This document shows, piece after piece, positions 34,477 to 42,011 of a stretch of DNA of 56,547 bases. This stretch comes from Lachnospiraceae bacterium (GTDB lineage Bacteria > Bacillota > Clostridia > Lachnospirales > Lachnospiraceae). A model generated the notes under the pieces. It was not told the DNA's origin and did no database searches. It worked only from the letters and a program-made list of their open reading frames with translations. The stretch lies in NCBI GenBank assembly GCA_016281335.1, contig JAEEIK010000043.1:1-56547 (forward strand). Direction: 5' to 3'. The position numbers and the translations under genes are program-made. Each line of letters opens with the position of its first letter. Within the stretch, counting starts at the first letter, position 1.

Positions 34477-35244
34477 ATGGGAAAGAAAGAACGATCTGCC
34501 AATGACATGAAGGACGTAGTATTTGCCTATATAAAGAAAAAGTATAAGGTACAGCCCGAATACCCATGGAGGAAGTATGACAGCAATGCGGTTTTCAGAC
34601 ATACAGATAATAAGAAGTGGTTTGCGCTTGTAATGGATGTCGCAGCTGATAAGCTTGGACAGCATTCAACGGAGTATGTGCCTGTTATCAATCTGAAGAT
34701 CGATGATGTGTTTTTTCGAGACATGCTTATACAGCAGGAAGGTATTTTTCCGGCTTATCATATGAACAAACAGCATTGGATCACGGTTCTCCTTGACGGG
34801 ACGGTACCTGAGGATAAAGTATTTAATCTGATCGATACGAGTTTTATGGCGACGGCTTCGGCAAAGAAAAAGCAGAAGATACGACCGCCGAAGGAGTGGA
34901 TCATACCGTCGAATCCCGCTTATTATGATGTCATTCATGCTTTTGACGATGCGGAAGAGATCGATTGGAAGCAGGGGGCCGGGATAAAAAAAGGTGATAC
35001 TGTATTCTTGTACGTTGGGTCACCGGTATCCGCAATACTATACAAATGCAAGGTGACAAAGACGGACATACCGTATCATTATGAAGATAAAAATCTGACT
35101 ATCAGGGCACTGATGAAGATAAAACTGCTGAAGAGATATAAACCGGAGAAATTTACTTTTACGGTACTTAAGGAAAAATACGGTATATTTGCGATCAGAG
35201 GACCGCGGGGAATAACGAACAGCCTGAGTGAGGCGCTCAAGTAG
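34477..35244 (+). CDS. MmcQ/YjbR-like protein fused to an EVE/PUA-like domain
   Basis: 255 residues in two parts. Residues ~8-120 have the MmcQ/YjbR pattern (YPWRKYDSNAVFRHTDNKKWFALVM, split as YPWRKYDSNAVFRH and NKKWFALVM; later HWITVLLDG), a fold in small proteins often labelled DNA-binding. Residues ~135-255 resemble an EVE-type PUA domain (IIPSNPAYYDVIHAF, GIKKGDTVFLYVG, ILYKCKVTKTDI), the kind that can read modified bases. The fusion is unusual and suggests nucleic-acid recognition. The ribosome binding site is weak (GAAGAG). Confidence 0.7.
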   Translation: MGKKERSANDMKDVVFAYIKKKYKVQPEYPWRKYDSNAVFRHTDNKKWFALVMDVAADKLGQHSTEYVPVINLKIDDVFFRDMLIQQEGIFPAYHMNKQHWITVLLDGTVPEDKVFNLIDTSFMATASAKKKQKIRPPKEWIIPSNPAYYDVIHAFDDAEEIDWKQGAGIKKGDTVFLYVGSPVSAILYKCKVTKTDIPYHYEDKNLTIRALMKIKLLKRYKPEKFTFTVLKEKYGIFAIRGPRGITNSLSEALK

Positions 35245-35267
35245 ATAAAACTTAGCAGGAGGAGAGT

Positions 35268-36719
35268 ATGAAAAAGATAAAGTATGGACTTATCACAGCA
35301 GTCGTAATGGTTTTGACAGGGTGTAGTGAGACTGCACCGGTGGCGGACCCGGAGCCGGATGTTGCAGAAGTAACGGTTATCCCTGAACCTGCAGAAGATG
35401 ATCAGGAAGTACCTGTGGCTGTCAGTACGATGTTAGGTGAATCGCCGGAATGGGTGGGACAGCTTCCCCAGGCTGCAGATGCAACGCAGCTTTTTGTAGT
35501 AGGTAATTATGAAGGAACTACGGCTTGGGTATCCATGCACGAAAAGGATGCTTCCGGTAAATGGCAGATGATAATGAGTACGCCCGGTTATATCGGGAAA
35601 AACGGACTGGGAAAGACAAAAGAGGGTGACGGTATGACGCCGGTAGGGACTTTTAAGTTTAATGCTGCATTTGGTATCGCGGCGGATCCCGGTTGTGCTA
35701 TTCCCTATGTTCAGGCGGATGACGATACCTATTGGTCCGGTGACGGACGTGAAGGATATCATTACAATGAGATGGTAGATATAAAGGACTATCCCGATCT
35801 GAACAGGGAGGACAGCGAGCATATCCTGGATTATACGAGACAATACCAGTACTGCCTGAACATAAGCTACAATGAGGAAGGTGTTGCTGGACTCGGATCC
35901 GCCATATTCCTGCATTGTCTAGGACCAAAGAATCCGTATACCGGCGGATGCGTGGCAATCCCGGAAGAACAGATGCGTGTAGTAATGCAGAAGGTAAAGC
36001 CGGATTGTGTAGTAGTGATAGACAGACTGGCGGATCTGGATGGGACTGCAGCAGCAAAGGAGTCTGTTGCTGAGGATGGGCGTAAGCTTTCAAATGACTC
36101 TTCGGATTTTGTTCTCATCGGAGAGGTTATACCGGATGCGATACTCGAGATCCGGTATTATACAAGCTATAATTTTGTGGGCGATCGTATTGACGGTTAT
36201 GAGGAACCGCTGGCAATGCTTACGCAAGAAGCTGCAGATTCGTTAAAGGCAGTGAGTGATGACCTGAGGGAAAAGGGATACCGTCTTAAGATCTATGATG
36301 CATACCGTCCGCAGATGGCCGTGGATAACTTCATGGAATGGGCGTTGGACGCCGATGATACAAAGATGAAAGAATACTTCTATCCTGAACTTGAAAAGGA
36401 TGTACTCTTTCCGCAGGGATATATTGCCGAGTATTCCGGACACAGCCGTGGCAGTACGGTTGACCTTACCCTGTTTGATATGAAGACAGAGAAAGAATTG
36501 GATATGGGCGGAACCTTTGACTACTTTGGGGAACTGTCTCATCCGGATTATAAAGATATCACCGAAGAGCAATATGCAAATCGTATGATACTGCGGGATG
36601 CTATGATGGAACATGGCTTCAAGCCGCTGGAAGAAGAGTGGTGGCATTTCACCCTGAAGGATGAACCTTATCCCGATACCTATTTTACTTTTCCTGTGAA
36701 CAGTGATTCTGTGGAGTAA
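35268..36719 (+). CDS. Lipoprotein fusing an L,D-transpeptidase to a VanX-type D-Ala-D-Ala dipeptidase
   Basis: 483 residues. A lipobox LTGC puts the lipidated Cys at residue 19. A YkuD-type L,D-transpeptidase domain (about 45-250) carries FLHCLGPKNPYTGGCVAIP at ~214-232, with its catalytic Cys in GGCV. A VanX/DdpX-type peptidase domain (about 275-478) has the zinc motifs SGHSRGSTVD (~390-399) and EEWWHF (~457). The first domain makes or remodels 3-3 peptidoglycan crosslinks; the second cleaves D-Ala-D-Ala dipeptides. Both would face the cell wall, tethered to the membrane. AGGAGG precedes the ATG. No vanR/vanS/vanH genes are nearby, so it is probably wall turnover rather than a resistance operon. 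Confidence 0.88.
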   Translation: MKKIKYGLITAVVMVLTGCSETAPVADPEPDVAEVTVIPEPAEDDQEVPVAVSTMLGESPEWVGQLPQAADATQLFVVGNYEGTTAWVSMHEKDASGKWQMIMSTPGYIGKNGLGKTKEGDGMTPVGTFKFNAAFGIAADPGCAIPYVQADDDTYWSGDGREGYHYNEMVDIKDYPDLNREDSEHILDYTRQYQYCLNISYNEEGVAGLGSAIFLHCLGPKNPYTGGCVAIPEEQMRVVMQKVKPDCVVVIDRLADLDGTAAAKESVAEDGRKLSNDSSDFVLIGEVIPDAILEIRYYTSYNFVGDRIDGYEEPLAMLTQEAADSLKAVSDDLREKGYRLKIYDAYRPQMAVDNFMEWALDADDTKMKEYFYPELEKDVLFPQGYIAEYSGHSRGSTVDLTLFDMKTEKELDMGGTFDYFGELSHPDYKDITEEQYANRMILRDAMMEHGFKPLEEEWWHFTLKDEPYPDTYFTFPVNSDSVE

Positions 36720-36853
36720 GCAGAGAGTTACGGTTGCTCATTTTCAAGGCTGGGGCAAGGATCAAATATAGATATTTGTGTATTGCTAAAAAACTGCGAT
36801 GTGACATAATGACATAAAAAGGCTTTTGAGCCCAAAAATGTCAGAAGAAAGAT

Positions 36854-37404
36854 ATGGAAATTAAACGGGATAAGTATTTGGAAGATTTACAAGATTGTAT
36901 GCATAATGGCATGGTCAAGGTTGTTACCGGGATCAGGAGAAGTGGGAAATCTTACCTGATTTTTTCTGTTTTTAAGGAGTATTTGATAAATGAAGGTGTG
37001 AAAGCAGATCACAGATAAAGATGATTACTATGTTCTTCTTGATGAAGTACAGATGCTCGTAAATTTCGAGGAAGTCCTTAATTCAATGTTGCATATAAGG
37101 AATCTTGATATCTATGTGACCGGAAGCTAGTATCGAGAAGACGGAAGAATTGGAAACACTTCTCAATGTACTTGCTTCAGCGGTAGGTTCACTTACAAAT
37201 CCGACAAAGATAGAGGCAACTTTTAAAAGTGTATTGAAGTCGAAGATATCCAGAAATACGATTGTGCAGTATATAGGATACCTGAAGGATGCATTTATCA
37301 TCAATGAGGCAAACAGGTATGATGTAAAAGGCAGAAAGTACATCGGAACACCGCTAAAGTATTATTATGAAGATATTGGACTCAGAAATGCCAGGCTGGG
37401 ATAA
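36854..37404 (+). pseudogene. Decayed AAA_14/DUF4143 ATPase gene
   Basis: Pieces of one family appear in order but in broken frames. The N-terminus from ATG 36854 has Walker A GIRRSGKSYL and ends at a TAA near 37015. A piece with DDYYVLLDEVQML and an IYVTGS end stops at a TAG near 37130. A middle/C-terminal piece from about 37130 to 37404 reads LKSKISRNTIVQYIGYLKDAF and ends GLRNARLG. Large segments between and after are missing, so this is a deleted, frameshifted relative of the intact gene at 31997. The 134 bases before it (36720-36853) hold no gene that I can see. Confidence 0.85.
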
Positions 37405-37440
37405 AAAGTGTTATGTCACGTTATTGGGGGAATTAATATC

Positions 37441-38691
37441 ATGAATGATGAAGTAAGGACTATGACGGAACGGGAAAAAGACGATCTGCATGAAGCGGAG
37501 ATGAAGCGTAAAGCAAGGGAGCCGTATCTTGATAAGGTACGGGGCTGTCTTATCGGAGGCGCCGCCGGCGATGCTCTCGGTTATCCCGTAGAATTTCTGA
37601 ACGAAAACGAGATCAGGAGAAGGTATGGAAAAAAAGGGATAACTGCGTATGTAAAAGACAGCAAGAGCGGCAAAGCCCTTATCTCAGATGATACGCAGAT
37701 GACTTTGTTTACTGCAAACGGTCTTCTTGTCGGTGATACAAGAGGCTGTCTGCGAGGTTTGCAGGGATCTCCGGCAGCATATGTGATGAATGCCTATATG
37801 GATTGGTATACGACGCAGGATGTACTAAGCATTGACAAAAGAGATAAGGAAGAGAAAAGCAGCAGCTGGTTAATGGAAATACCTGAGATGTATGTAAGAA
37901 GAGTTCCCGGGAATACCTGCCTGTCAGCATTGAGACAGTTAAAACACAATGGCGCATACAGCTTTGACGATATCTATAATAAAAGAAATGACAGTAAGGG
38001 AAACGGCGGTCTGATGCGAGTAGCTCCGCTTGCGCTGGATCATAACGGTTCTTCCGTATTGGACGGACTTGATAAGGATGGCGCCGATATAGCGAGGATC
38101 ACACATTGTCATTCTCTTGGTTATATGCCTGCAGCATTTCTGACACATGTGATAAACCGTATAGTATATCCGCAACAGGATATGTCTCTGGAGGAGATCA
38201 TAAAAGAAGCTAAAGAGACCATACTGCGTATATATAAGGATGACGAGAATGTCGCAAAACTGATATCAATAGTAAATCTTGCGATGAAGCTTGCCGGCAA
38301 CAGAGATAAGGATGTTTTCAATATCAACAGGATAGGGGAAGGCTGGGTAGCCGAAGAGACTCTGGGTATCGCATTATACTGTGCATTACGTTACCGCGAT
38401 GACTTCAGCGGAGGTATCATAGCAGCCGTTAATCATGACGGTGACAGTGATACCACCGCTGCAGTGGCGGGTAATATACTAGGAGCCTTATGCGGTTATG
38501 CCTCTATAGAACAGAAGTGGAAAGATGATCTGGAGCTCTCCGATATAATCCTGGAGATAGCTGATGATCTGTGTTACGGCTGTGTGATGGAAGAATACAG
38601 TACTTATATGGACCCGGTGTGGATAGGAAAGTATATCCATCATAAGTGGTTTGCCGATAAACAGGAATATAAGATTTTCTCCAGGGGTTGA
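37441..38691 (+). CDS. ADP-ribosylglycohydrolase family protein
   Basis: A 416-residue DraG/ARH-type hydrolase that removes ADP-ribose from proteins or small molecules using two Mg ions. Metal-binding signatures are GCLIGGAAGDALGYPVEF (36-53) with SDDTQMT (82-88), and near the C-terminus NHDGDSDTTAAVAGNILGA. The ATG at 37441 is preceded by GGGGGAA; an in-frame GTG at 37408 lacks a ribosome binding site. It follows the decayed ATPase and converges on the ABC operon. No ADP-ribosyltransferase partner is seen nearby. Confidence 0.92.
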   Translation: MNDEVRTMTEREKDDLHEAEMKRKAREPYLDKVRGCLIGGAAGDALGYPVEFLNENEIRRRYGKKGITAYVKDSKSGKALISDDTQMTLFTANGLLVGDTRGCLRGLQGSPAAYVMNAYMDWYTTQDVLSIDKRDKEEKSSSWLMEIPEMYVRRVPGNTCLSALRQLKHNGAYSFDDIYNKRNDSKGNGGLMRVAPLALDHNGSSVLDGLDKDGADIARITHCHSLGYMPAAFLTHVINRIVYPQQDMSLEEIIKEAKETILRIYKDDENVAKLISIVNLAMKLAGNRDKDVFNINRIGEGWVAEETLGIALYCALRYRDDFSGGIIAAVNHDGDSDTTAAVAGNILGALCGYASIEQKWKDDLELSDIILEIADDLCYGCVMEEYSTYMDPVWIGKYIHHKWFADKQEYKIFSRG

Positions 38692-38704
38692 TTGCTGATC
38701 TTTT

Positions 38705-39202
38705 TCAGTACCGTGTAAATTCAACCGCTACAGGCCAGAGTATCATCAGCAGCACGGGCATAAGTACATCCCAGACTGTAGCCGAGCCGTGAACTCCGAA
38801 TGATATCAGCAGACGAAAAGCTACAACAAAAGCTGTTGTGATAAGGCAGGGTTTTAAGATCTTTTTAATACGGTATATAGTCAGCTGCATTCTGTTTACC
38901 GGAAGGTATTTTGTGAGTTCCACGATATTCCTTACCTTTTTAGTCAGTGGTTCGGTAAAGGTCGCGTACTTTGATGCGTAAGTGAATATTCCCATTGCAA
39001 AGAGCAGGCATCCGTAAAATGCCACCTTAAGATATCCGTCATCGTATTCCAGACAGGGTATTATACTCAGAAGAAACGATACAACTATCAGGAATCCTGC
39101 CACAAAATTCAGCAATACATGATTCGGAAAATAAGTGGTCTCCTCTTTATAAAAAGCTGCGAGCCGTTCCTGCTGTTTTTTATCTTCTTTAAATGCTTTC
39201 AT
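38705..39202 (-). CDS. Membrane protein, last gene of the GntR-ABC operon
   Basis: 165 residues with four hydrophobic segments (about 29-48, 58-78, 118-136 and 143-160) and a charged N-terminus (MKAFKEDKKQQERL). It overlaps the upstream ABC ATPase gene by 14 bases, so it is most likely the membrane partner of that ATPase, although it is shorter than usual permeases. No named family recognised. Confidence 0.6.
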   Translation of the reverse strand: MKAFKEDKKQQERLAAFYKEETTYFPNHVLLNFVAGFLIVVSFLLSIIPCLEYDDGYLKVAFYGCLLFAMGIFTYASKYATFTEPLTKKVRNIVELTKYLPVNRMQLTIYRIKKILKPCLITTAFVVAFRLLISFGVHGSATVWDVLMPVLLMILWPVAVEFTRY

Positions 39203-39842
39203 TGAATCCTCCTAATCTGCCTTCTTTCATGATGGCTACATAGTCTGTGTTCTTTTCTATCTCTGTCATATTGTGGCTGCTCATCAGCACCGTGATGTTT
39301 TTCTCCGCCAGCAGTTTCCTGAGTACGTTGAAAAACTCTATCCTGTATACCGGATCAAGTCCCGCAGTAGCCTCATCCAGGAGTAAAAACCTTGATCCGT
39401 GTGCTATCGCAAAGGCCAGTTGCATTTTTATTTTTTCGCCTCTGGACATCTTCATATAGGTATGGCTTTCGGCGATATCCATGGACTTCAGTGTTTCCTT
39501 ATAAAGTTCCATATCAAACTTGTCGTAGAAGCCACCGAGGAGTTCACCGTTCTGCTTTGCGGAGCGTTCTTCGAAAAATCTGTTGTCCTCGGATACGAAG
39601 CCTATCGCATTCATGATATCCGCATGACGGCCGCTTATATCTTCACCTTCAAATAATATGCTTCCGGTATACAGAGTCTTTTCACTTAAGATGTATTTCA
39701 TAAGTGTCGATTTGCCTGCACCGTTCTCACCTGCTATCGCATAGATATATCCGGGTTCAAGCGAAAAGCTTACATCTTTTAGCGCGAAGCTTTTGCTTTT
39801 TCCGCAGACGTTTTTAAATTCAAGACAAATATCACTCATCAT
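39189..39842 (-). CDS. ABC transporter ATP-binding protein (second of the operon)
   Basis: A 217-residue ABC ATPase. Walker A GENGAGKST is near residue 38, the signature is degenerate (MSRGEKIKMQLA in place of LSGGQ), Walker B reads RFLLLDEATAGLDP and the H-loop reads MSSHNM. It has the YtrB/YtrE-like style of ATPases paired with GntR regulators. AGGAGG lies upstream and the gene begins 8 bases after the GntR gene. It overlaps the small membrane-protein gene at its 3' end. Confidence 0.92.
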   Translation of the reverse strand: MMSDICLEFKNVCGKSKSFALKDVSFSLEPGYIYAIAGENGAGKSTLMKYILSEKTLYTGSILFEGEDISGRHADIMNAIGFVSEDNRFFEERSAKQNGELLGGFYDKFDMELYKETLKSMDIAESHTYMKMSRGEKIKMQLAFAIAHGSRFLLLDEATAGLDPVYRIEFFNVLRKLLAEKNITVLMSSHNMTEIEKNTDYVAIMKEGRLGGFNESI

Positions 39843-39850
39843 TGTACCTC

Positions 39851-40228
39851 CTAAATCGTATCGTAAAGGGCTTCGGCCATTTCCAGAAAATCATCTTTGG
39901 AAATACCGGCATGCTTTACGTCACTGACTATTTCACTTAAACGTTTCTCGATCATCACCAGCTGCTTTTCTTTCAGATAATCCGTGTTGTATTCGCAGAC
40001 GTAGAATCCTTTGCCTGCTACCGAGCGTATGAGGCCTTCTTTTTCAAGTTCTTCATAGGCACGCTTGGTGGTGATCACGCTCACAGCCAGATCAGCTGCC
40101 AGATTCCTTATGGAAGGAAGCGCTTCACCTGCTTTCAGTTCTCCGCTTACTATGGCATTCTTCAGCTGGTTGACTATCTGTTCGTATATGGCCAGGGTTC
40201 CCTGGGGCATCAGGTCTATCTTCAGCAT
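39851..40228 (-). CDS. GntR-family (YtrA-type) transcriptional regulator
   Basis: A 125-residue short GntR repressor: a winged helix-turn-helix (about 10-75; GEALPSIRNLAADLAVSVITTKRAYEEL, key part PSIRNLAADLAVSVIT) and a brief C-terminal helical dimerisation tail, as in YtrA. It overlaps the preceding permease gene by 7 bases and is in the middle of the ABC operon. The inverted repeat at 41786-41809, lying across the operon's -10 box, is its likely binding site. Confidence 0.9.
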   Translation of the reverse strand: MLKIDLMPQGTLAIYEQIVNQLKNAIVSGELKAGEALPSIRNLAADLAVSVITTKRAYEELEKEGLIRSVAGKGFYVCEYNTDYLKEKQLVMIEKRLSEIVSDVKHAGISKDDFLEMAEALYDTI

Positions 40229-40905
40229 CTGTAGTAATCCTCCTCACTCAAAGCTCCTGTTTTTATATCTTTATCTATTTCCTTCATAAGTTTGACGAAC
40301 ATCGGCAGTTCAACGATCAGCAGGAATATAAAGGAACCGATTATAAAAAGATAATCTTCTTTGGTCAGGTTACTTTCCGGCAATGCGAACTGTACATACA
40401 TTGAAATGAACATCGCCGGTTTTAAAATTACTGCTCTCAAAAATTCCGTCTTTCCGTCGTGAACATTACCGAGGAAGCTGTACATGATGCCGCAGACCAG
40501 TATGTACATCAGTGACCAGAGGCTGACACCGTTTATCAGGTAAAGAACGGCGCACATGATCAGGATCAGCACTGAATGCAGGAGGCTCCGGAAGAGGTAA
40601 GCATTCTTAAGATATAAGGAACGTTCATCGGCGGACATCGGGCAGAGGTAATACATCCTGGATAGTTTAAGAGGATGTTTGGTCTGCGATATCCAAATGA
40701 ATATCAGGGTGATGAACAGAATAGTGTCCCGCAACGCATCTGTCCATATATAAAAGCTTCCCTGTCTCAGTATTCCTCTGGCGATGATGATCAGCTGAAG
40801 TATGATAGGATATATCGCGATGTCTCCTACGCCCGGAGAGGAAAAGTTATTTATGGGGGTGTTCTTCCCGGTCATTATATAATCGTTAAAAAGTTTTCTG
40901 ATCAT
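40222..40905 (-). CDS. ABC-operon multi-pass membrane protein
   Basis: 227 residues with about six hydrophobic segments, separated by charged loops such as HPLKLSRMYYLCPMSADERSLYL (key part CPMSADERS). It begins 2 bases after the stop of the first ABC ATPase gene, so it is presumably its membrane partner. The sequence resembles the loosely conserved permeases of GntR-linked ABC operons in Clostridia; the substrate is unknown. Confidence 0.72.
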   Translation of the reverse strand: MIRKLFNDYIMTGKNTPINNFSSPGVGDIAIYPIILQLIIIARGILRQGSFYIWTDALRDTILFITLIFIWISQTKHPLKLSRMYYLCPMSADERSLYLKNAYLFRSLLHSVLILIMCAVLYLINGVSLWSLMYILVCGIMYSFLGNVHDGKTEFLRAVILKPAMFISMYVQFALPESNLTKEDYLFIIGSFIFLLIVELPMFVKLMKEIDKDIKTGALSEEDYYRC

Positions 40906-40907
40906 TT

Positions 40908-41747
40908 TTATCCTTCTTTCTTACTATACAGATACATGAATTCTTCAATGGTCGGTGCCGCGCTCTTTAATTCGTCAGGACACTTTATTTTGCTCTTTAC
41001 CAATGCTCTGGAAGAGTATTTACCCTCTTCAATGCCTATCACATATTCTTTATTCAGATTCTTCAGCAGATAGGCCTCGCCGGTAAGTATACGGTAGTGA
41101 TCCCTGAAGCTTTCCATATCACCGGTAAATATCGTGCTGCCCTTGTCCAGGAATATCAGCTCATCAGCCATGCGGTCCAGGTCATCGGTGAGATGTGTTG
41201 CCAGCAGTACCGAGTGCCTGCCGTCTGCGATGAATTCCCGTACAAGCCTCCAGAAATCTTCCCGGAACTCCGGATCAAAGTTGGCTGTGGGCTCGTCGAG
41301 TATCAGATACTTGGGCTTGATACTTAAGGCAAAAGCAAACTGGCATTTAAGCTTCTCGCCTTTTGAAAGATCCTTAAAGCGCTTCCTTCCGGCGATCCTG
41401 AACATGTTCAGATATTTAATGTAGCTTTCCGCTTCATATGCTTCATAGAAACTTCCGAAGTGCTTACCGTTATCTTCGGGTGAAAGCTGCGGCATGAACA
41501 ATTCGTCGACCAGTACACAGCCGAAGAGTTTCCTTAAGTTCTTCTCATTTGTCGCATAATCCATGTCGTCGGTTCTGATCTCACCGGCATCAGGATTCAG
41601 GAGACCTAAAAGCAGATTCAATAAAGTAGTCTTGCCGGCGCCGTTCCTTCCCACCAGTCCGCATATACAGCCTTCCGGTATCGTGAAGTTTATGTCTTTA
41701 AGTTCAAATTTTCCGAGTTTCTTGTAAACTCCCGTAAACTCTATCAT
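40908..41747 (-). CDS. ABC transporter ATP-binding protein (first of the operon)
   Basis: A 279-residue ABC ATPase: Walker A GRNGAGKTT near residue 37, degenerate signature LSKGEKLKCQFA, Walker B KYLILDEPTANFDP and an LATHLTDD H-loop. A C-terminal extension of about 60 residues follows the ATPase core. The ATG at 41747 is preceded by AAGAGG; a longer reading from 41828 would run through the operator and promoter and is rejected. First gene of the five-gene minus-strand operon. Confidence 0.92.
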   Translation of the reverse strand: MIEFTGVYKKLGKFELKDINFTIPEGCICGLVGRNGAGKTTLLNLLLGLLNPDAGEIRTDDMDYATNEKNLRKLFGCVLVDELFMPQLSPEDNGKHFGSFYEAYEAESYIKYLNMFRIAGRKRFKDLSKGEKLKCQFAFALSIKPKYLILDEPTANFDPEFREDFWRLVREFIADGRHSVLLATHLTDDLDRMADELIFLDKGSTIFTGDMESFRDHYRILTGEAYLLKNLNKEYVIGIEEGKYSSRALVKSKIKCPDELKSAAPTIEEFMYLYSKKEG

Positions 41748-41785
41748 AATAACCTCTTTTCCAACTGTGTATATACTGTCTATCA

Positions 41786-41809
41786 ACTGTATATATGCGA
41801 ATATACAGT
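41786..41809. promoter_or_regulatory. Inverted-repeat operator of the GntR-ABC operon
   Basis: ACTGTATAT (41786-41794) and its exact reverse complement (41801-41809) flank ATGCGA. A further CTGTGTATATAC-like half lies just to the left. The right arm overlaps the operon's -10 box, fitting repression by the operon's own YtrA-type GntR protein. Confidence 0.7.
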
Positions 41810-41828
41810 ATGTTTTTTTATTTGTCAA
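41800..41828 (-). promoter_or_regulatory. Promoter of the GntR-ABC operon
   Basis: On the minus strand TTGACA (41828-41823) and TATATT (41805-41800) are separated by exactly 17 bases; the start would fall inside the operator. Confidence 0.78.
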
Positions 41829-41872
41829 GTACTTTTCACAAATATTTCACAAAATCACCGGGGGCCGATTTC

Positions 41873-41901
41873 TTGCTACTTCTGCGGAATTATGGTAAAA
41901 T
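41873..41901 (+). promoter_or_regulatory. Promoter of the RND pump gene
   Basis: TTGCTA (41873-41878) and extended TGG-TAAAAT (41896-41901) have a 17-base spacer. The remaining ~110-base leader holds a 24-codon ORF (41913-41987) of doubtful reality and a duplicated GGAGTACA; the pump ATG itself has no clear ribosome binding site. Confidence 0.55.
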
Positions 41902-42011
41902 ACTGTCTTTGCATGGACAGCGAAGATTACGAAATAAAAAAATGTAAAGGAGTACAGGAGTACATAACAGAAATTGTCTTAATATAGAAATAAACTCTTG
42001 AAATACAGATA

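Noticed and set aside
35268-36719. Vancomycin-resistance (van) locus
   Set aside because: The VanX-type domain is fused to an L,D-transpeptidase in a lipoprotein and no VanH, ligase or VanRS genes lie nearby.
41913-41987. 24-codon ORF in the RND gene leader
   Set aside because: The start has no ribosome binding site, the composition is ordinary, and it lies only about 5 bases after the predicted transcription start; chance is more likely.
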